Shown: piece after piece, positions 60,152-64,000 of the stretch
Position numbering within the stretch: the stretch's first letter is position 1
Layout: every line of letters begins with the position of its first letter
DNA from: Galaxea fascicularis
Lineage: Eukaryota; Cnidaria; Anthozoa; Scleractinia; Euphylliidae
Assembly (NCBI GenBank): GCA_948470475.1
Contig: OX419344.1
Location: forward strand, 25,802,225-25,866,224
Reading direction: 5' to 3'
Length of the DNA stretch: 64,000 nt
Translations under genes and position numbers: made by a program
The notes under the pieces: model-generated
Seen by the model: only the letters and a program-made list of their open reading frames with translations
Databases searched by the model: none
Told to the model about the DNA's origin: nothing

Positions 60152-62249
60152 GATAGATAACTAAATTGTTTTTGATAGTGCTTACATGTATCTGCTGGGA
60201 AGTGATTTAACCAGTGGATAGCACTATCCACCTTTTGAACAACCAAGGCCTGGCATTTTTGTAAGATGTTGTTGCAGCGTTCTTTGTTGCAGCTCTCAGG
60301 GCAGCTACAACAATATTGCAGTCTCTTTGCAATGTGATAGCAAACAAAGTGCAAATTTTGTGTCTACTCAACTTAATCTACCCATTTGAAACTGTGATTT
60401 TTTTTAATGAGAGTCCCTTTCCCCAAAAAAATTTAGCAACATACAATGGGGAAATTTGTATCTCCAACAAAGAACTATATGGAGATGAAAAGAAAAAAAA
60501 TTTCAATCAGAGCAAAGTGTGTATTCGAACAACTGTTTATATTTCCTTCAATTAAATGCCAAAAGAAACTTTCTTGAAAATTGTCAGGGAGTGTTTGATT
60601 ATTGATTATTGAATAATGGACACAGATCAAGGATCATATGATCAAATCCTGGACATCTTTCAAAGAAAGACAATGTTTTGTTACCTTTTAGATGTAATCC
60701 CTTGCAGGCACCCGCAGTAACCTTTGGTTCAACACCATTCAAAAGAAGAAAACAATGAAAGATGCAATGGCCCCTCATACTTACAACCTAACAAAAGTAG
60801 CTGAAATTTTATTTATTTTTGCTCAGCCACTTGGGTGGTATGGACCTCTGGGGACAAGGATGTCCCAATGCAAGAATGTCCAGTTACTGTAGGTTATACA
60901 TTGTTTATAAACTGCCAAACCCCCAAGGAGTTCAGGCATTTAATAAAAATTGATATAACCATGGAGACCTAACAACATAATCAGCACTAATCTCGAGCCT
61001 CAAGTCTTTGTTCCTTACTGCATGTGTGTGAAGATGAAAATGATCCCTTCAGTTTGGGATTTTGATCATTTGTTTTTTTAACAGAAACAGCTGGAACTAA
61101 AAGAAATACAACATAGTGCTAAACACTAAGCAAAAACAATTTTTGGACTTCCAGACTCTCTGCCTACTGGTATAGACTCTTGGCATGACATGTTATCAGT
61201 ACCAATGAAATTGTCAGCTCTTAAGAGATGCACATTGGGCTTAACCACCTACAATATCAGCATCTCACAGTCTTAAAATCTTTCCCAAGTTATCTCAGGG
61301 TCCCAGTTTTGTTTGCAAAACTAAACCAAGGCCTTTTCTTTAGAGAAAATGAGGTGAGCTTGTGAAGTCTGAATTTGAAGACACAGAAGCCAACATTCTG
61401 AAGGAAACCTTTACAACAAACTCAAAATATCTAATAATCATATTAATACCAGAATGTAGGAAAGCCATGACAGGTTCATCAGGATTCCACCAAACCTTCC
61501 ATCACATTTCTCACTACAATTTAACTGTATTGCTAGGAAATAATTACCTTTTTAATATGATGGTACATCATGCCCACAGGCATCACAAACATTTTTCTTT
61601 GCACAGTGATTAGTCAGCACAGCAAGAAAACTCATGGTGAAACTTTTTCTCTCAAAAATAATTGTTACTGTTGCTGCATTAAAGCCAAACAAAAACATCT
61701 AGATCTTTTAAAATTATAGACCCTTTGCATAAAGGGCACCTAAATTTAAATAATATTTTGCACATCCTTAGCCTCATACTTATGTTTCTAGACAAAGGAT
61801 TTTTCACATGAATGTGAGGCTTAGGATGTAAATTGCCATTTATGCAAGGATCTATGAATGACAAGGAACATTCACAGAAAGAGTTATGTTAAAAATAACT
61901 TATTAACCTTGTCCATTCGGTCATAAACAGGGAAATCTCAGACCTTGGCCTTGGTGTTGACCTCATTACATTGAGGCCTCAGTCTGACATTTTTCTGTAA
62001 TAACCTCACTCTCAGTTATTAAACGGTATATTATAATATAAAATATTTGGGATTTCATGTTCACTGTCAAGTAAGTCTTTTTTTTTCATTTGTTGTTATT
62101 TAGCCTTACTCCTTTATTTTGTATTGTGACCAGTGAGAACTTCAACATATGTATATATGTCTTGAATTGACTTAATATTATTGCTTGTAACTCTAATGAG
62201 GGCTGTAAGTTAGGTAACTCCTTCAGTTCATACACCACATTGTACTGTA
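60152..62249. other. Intergenic, no recognised gene
   Basis: Short unsupported frames only. A short near-palindromic pair, AGACCCTTTGCATAAAGG (about 61719) and CATTTATGCAAGGATCT (about 61837), suggests another small foldback remnant. Confidence 0.3.
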
Positions 62250-62253
62250 TTAA

Positions 62254-62602
62254 AGTGCCTATAACCCCAAAATATTTTTTTCGCTAACATGCATCTTTAC
62301 ACCTGTTCAAAACGGATTGCAGCACTTTTTGTCCTTTTTTTTTTTCCAAATCTTGACTTTTATAGGCTTTGAAACAGATTCATGCATGTTTACAAAGAGT
62401 AATTCGATGCAAATCAGTTTGTGACGTCAAATCAGGAATAGACCCACTCCCCTTCTGACTCGGTCATGAATCAAATGATGCTCTGTTTAAAAGCCTATAA
62501 AAAGTCAAGATTCAGTGAAAAAAGGAAAAAATTGCTGCAATTTGTTTCAAACAGGTGCAAAGATGCATTTTAGCAAAAAAATATTTTGGGGTTATAGGCA
62601 CT
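62254..62602. mobile_element. TTAA-flanked MITE with long terminal repeats
   Basis: TTAA lies at 62250-62253 and 62603-62606. The ends AGTGCCTATAACCCCAAAAT and their inverse extend with mismatches for over 55 bp (…GCATCTTT.CACCTGTT). A second inner inverted pair (GACTTTTATAGGCTTT / AAAGCCTATAAAAAGTC) makes it an almost full-length foldback. 349 bp. Confidence 0.85.
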
Positions 62603-62765
62603 TTAAATACACACTCACCTCGAGGTTGGTGTTTATCGAAAGAAAACACAAGTGACTCGTGCAATATATCATGGTATACCTCTTGAAAGCATTCCATAAT
62701 TAGTATTTTAAAACTCTTGATTCACAATGTATCATTACAGAAGATATGACCATGTTTTTTTCTTA

Positions 62766-63138
62766 GGCCCAGTTCAGACACTGCTCCAATCATGTGCCGA
62801 ACCAAATTGAATTAGGTTCGACTTTGGAGCGACACTGGTGCAACAGCTGATTCAGATGGCATACCATGTTGGACCTAATATGTGTTTTCTATACGGAGGA
62901 GGCATTATACATTTATACATTGTCATAATTAATGCATTTGGCTCGGCACATGAACAGCCCCGTATGAATCAGTTGCCACTCCACTGTCAAATAGTGTGGC
63001 AGACCTTGTCAAACTTAATAACGTTGCTGCAGCAAATTATAACTGCTGTACCAAACTGATTCAGATGCCATTCTTTTGCCGGGCTTAATTCATCATTTAG
63101 GTTCTGCACATGAGTGGAGCAGCTTCTGAACCGGGCCT
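62766..63138. mobile_element. PIF/Harbinger-like MITE
   Basis: TTA flanks both ends (62763-62765 and 63139-63141), as expected for Harbinger. Terminal repeats GGCCCAGTTCAGACACTGCT and inverse GGCCCGGTTCAGAAGCTGCT continue through CATGTGC..AACC (about 41 bp, a few mismatches). An inner inverted pair lies near GATTCAGATGGCAT / CAGATGCCAT. 373 bp. Confidence 0.75.
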
Positions 63139-63680
63139 TATTGGCTTCTTACTACACTCTCTGAAGGGAAGGTGGGGGTGGGGTCCCCTTCCAGCTGTTA
63201 CTTTCAAGGTGAATGAATATCCCATGTTCATGAGGTAATAAAAAGCAACAAAAAAACCAACTTACACGCTCCTTTACTTAAATAACGTAATTTATTCACA
63301 TAAAATAGCTTTGTGAAAACAAAAGAGACCTCAGGTTGAGCTCTCAAATGAATTACAGGTACCTTTATTGATCACTGAGGATTTATTGATAATTTTACGG
63401 TATGGTAAGAAAGTACTACGTATTACATGAATCCCACGCCTGAACCTCAACCAACGACAAAGAAATGTTGAAAGACCATAAAAATGTTATTGAAAATATT
63501 ACGATCCTACTATGAATAATACAGTTTTGTATAAAAGCTAAACATTTGAAATCTTTTAGCCAGGTTCAACATTTTCTATATGATATTTCTATTTCTTACA
63601 ACAACACGTAAGCAATAGTACAGTAGAGCAGGCAAATCGTAAATACTGTCCTCTGGTTCAAAATTTCTTCACAATTAAAT

Positions 63681-63955
<275 letters not shown>

Positions 63956-64000
63956 TCAACATTACTTGGAGCAAAATTAAAAGTTTCGTACGAAACAAGT

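Overview
This is a stretch of animal nuclear genome, most likely cnidarian and probably a stony coral or relative. It is AT-rich, with short phase-consistent introns bounded by GT/AG. It holds conserved single-copy metazoan genes and a dense set of DNA-transposon derivatives, a Penelope-like element and LINE tails. The taxonomic call is inference from general resemblance; no species marker is present.

Layout. Positions 1-14,800 are repeat-dominated. They hold a TTAA-flanked Kolobok/Mutator-like element (73-2106), a truncated LINE tail (3174-3838), a possible secreted-peptide exon (4489-4671), two hAT-like MITEs (3949-4382 and 7582-7977), a decayed Penelope-like retroelement with inverted terminal repeats (6848-11697), a tRNA-derived insertion inside it, and another LINE tail (11700-12115).

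From 14,820 the window is gene-rich and I could build full exon models. They are a DGAT2/MOGAT-family acyltransferase (-, 4 exons, 344 aa), LSM1 (+, 4 exons, 138 aa), a small LITAF-domain protein (-, 2 exons, 103 aa), a protein disulfide isomerase with an ERp29-type C-terminal domain (+, 3 exons, 366 aa), centromere protein CENPI (-, about 23 exons, about 667 aa), TMCO3, a CPA2-type cation/proton antiporter (+, 11 exons, 702 aa), a TSC22-family leucine-zipper protein (+, 3 exons, 355 aa), and the last two exons of SERP/RAMP4 (-) running off the right edge.

Genes alternate in strand. Acyltransferase/LSM1, LITAF/PDI and CENPI/TMCO3 are head-to-head pairs sharing intergenic promoters of about 370, 970 and 340 bp. 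LSM1/LITAF and PDI/CENPI are tail-to-tail. The genes do not form one pathway: lipid synthesis, mRNA decay, endolysosomal membrane, ER folding, kinetochore, ion transport, transcription and ER translocon stabilisation are all represented.

Right of 45,250 the gaps and introns are filled by short non-autonomous DNA elements with clear termini: TTAA-flanked at 53193-54011 and 62254-62602, TA-flanked at 55742-56524, TTA-flanked (Harbinger-like) at 62766-63138, and others. No convincing novel system was found. The items most worth following are the Penelope composite, the decayed first redox site of the PDI, the GC-AG intron and TG/T splice tract of CENPI, and the CENPI/TMCO3 promoter.
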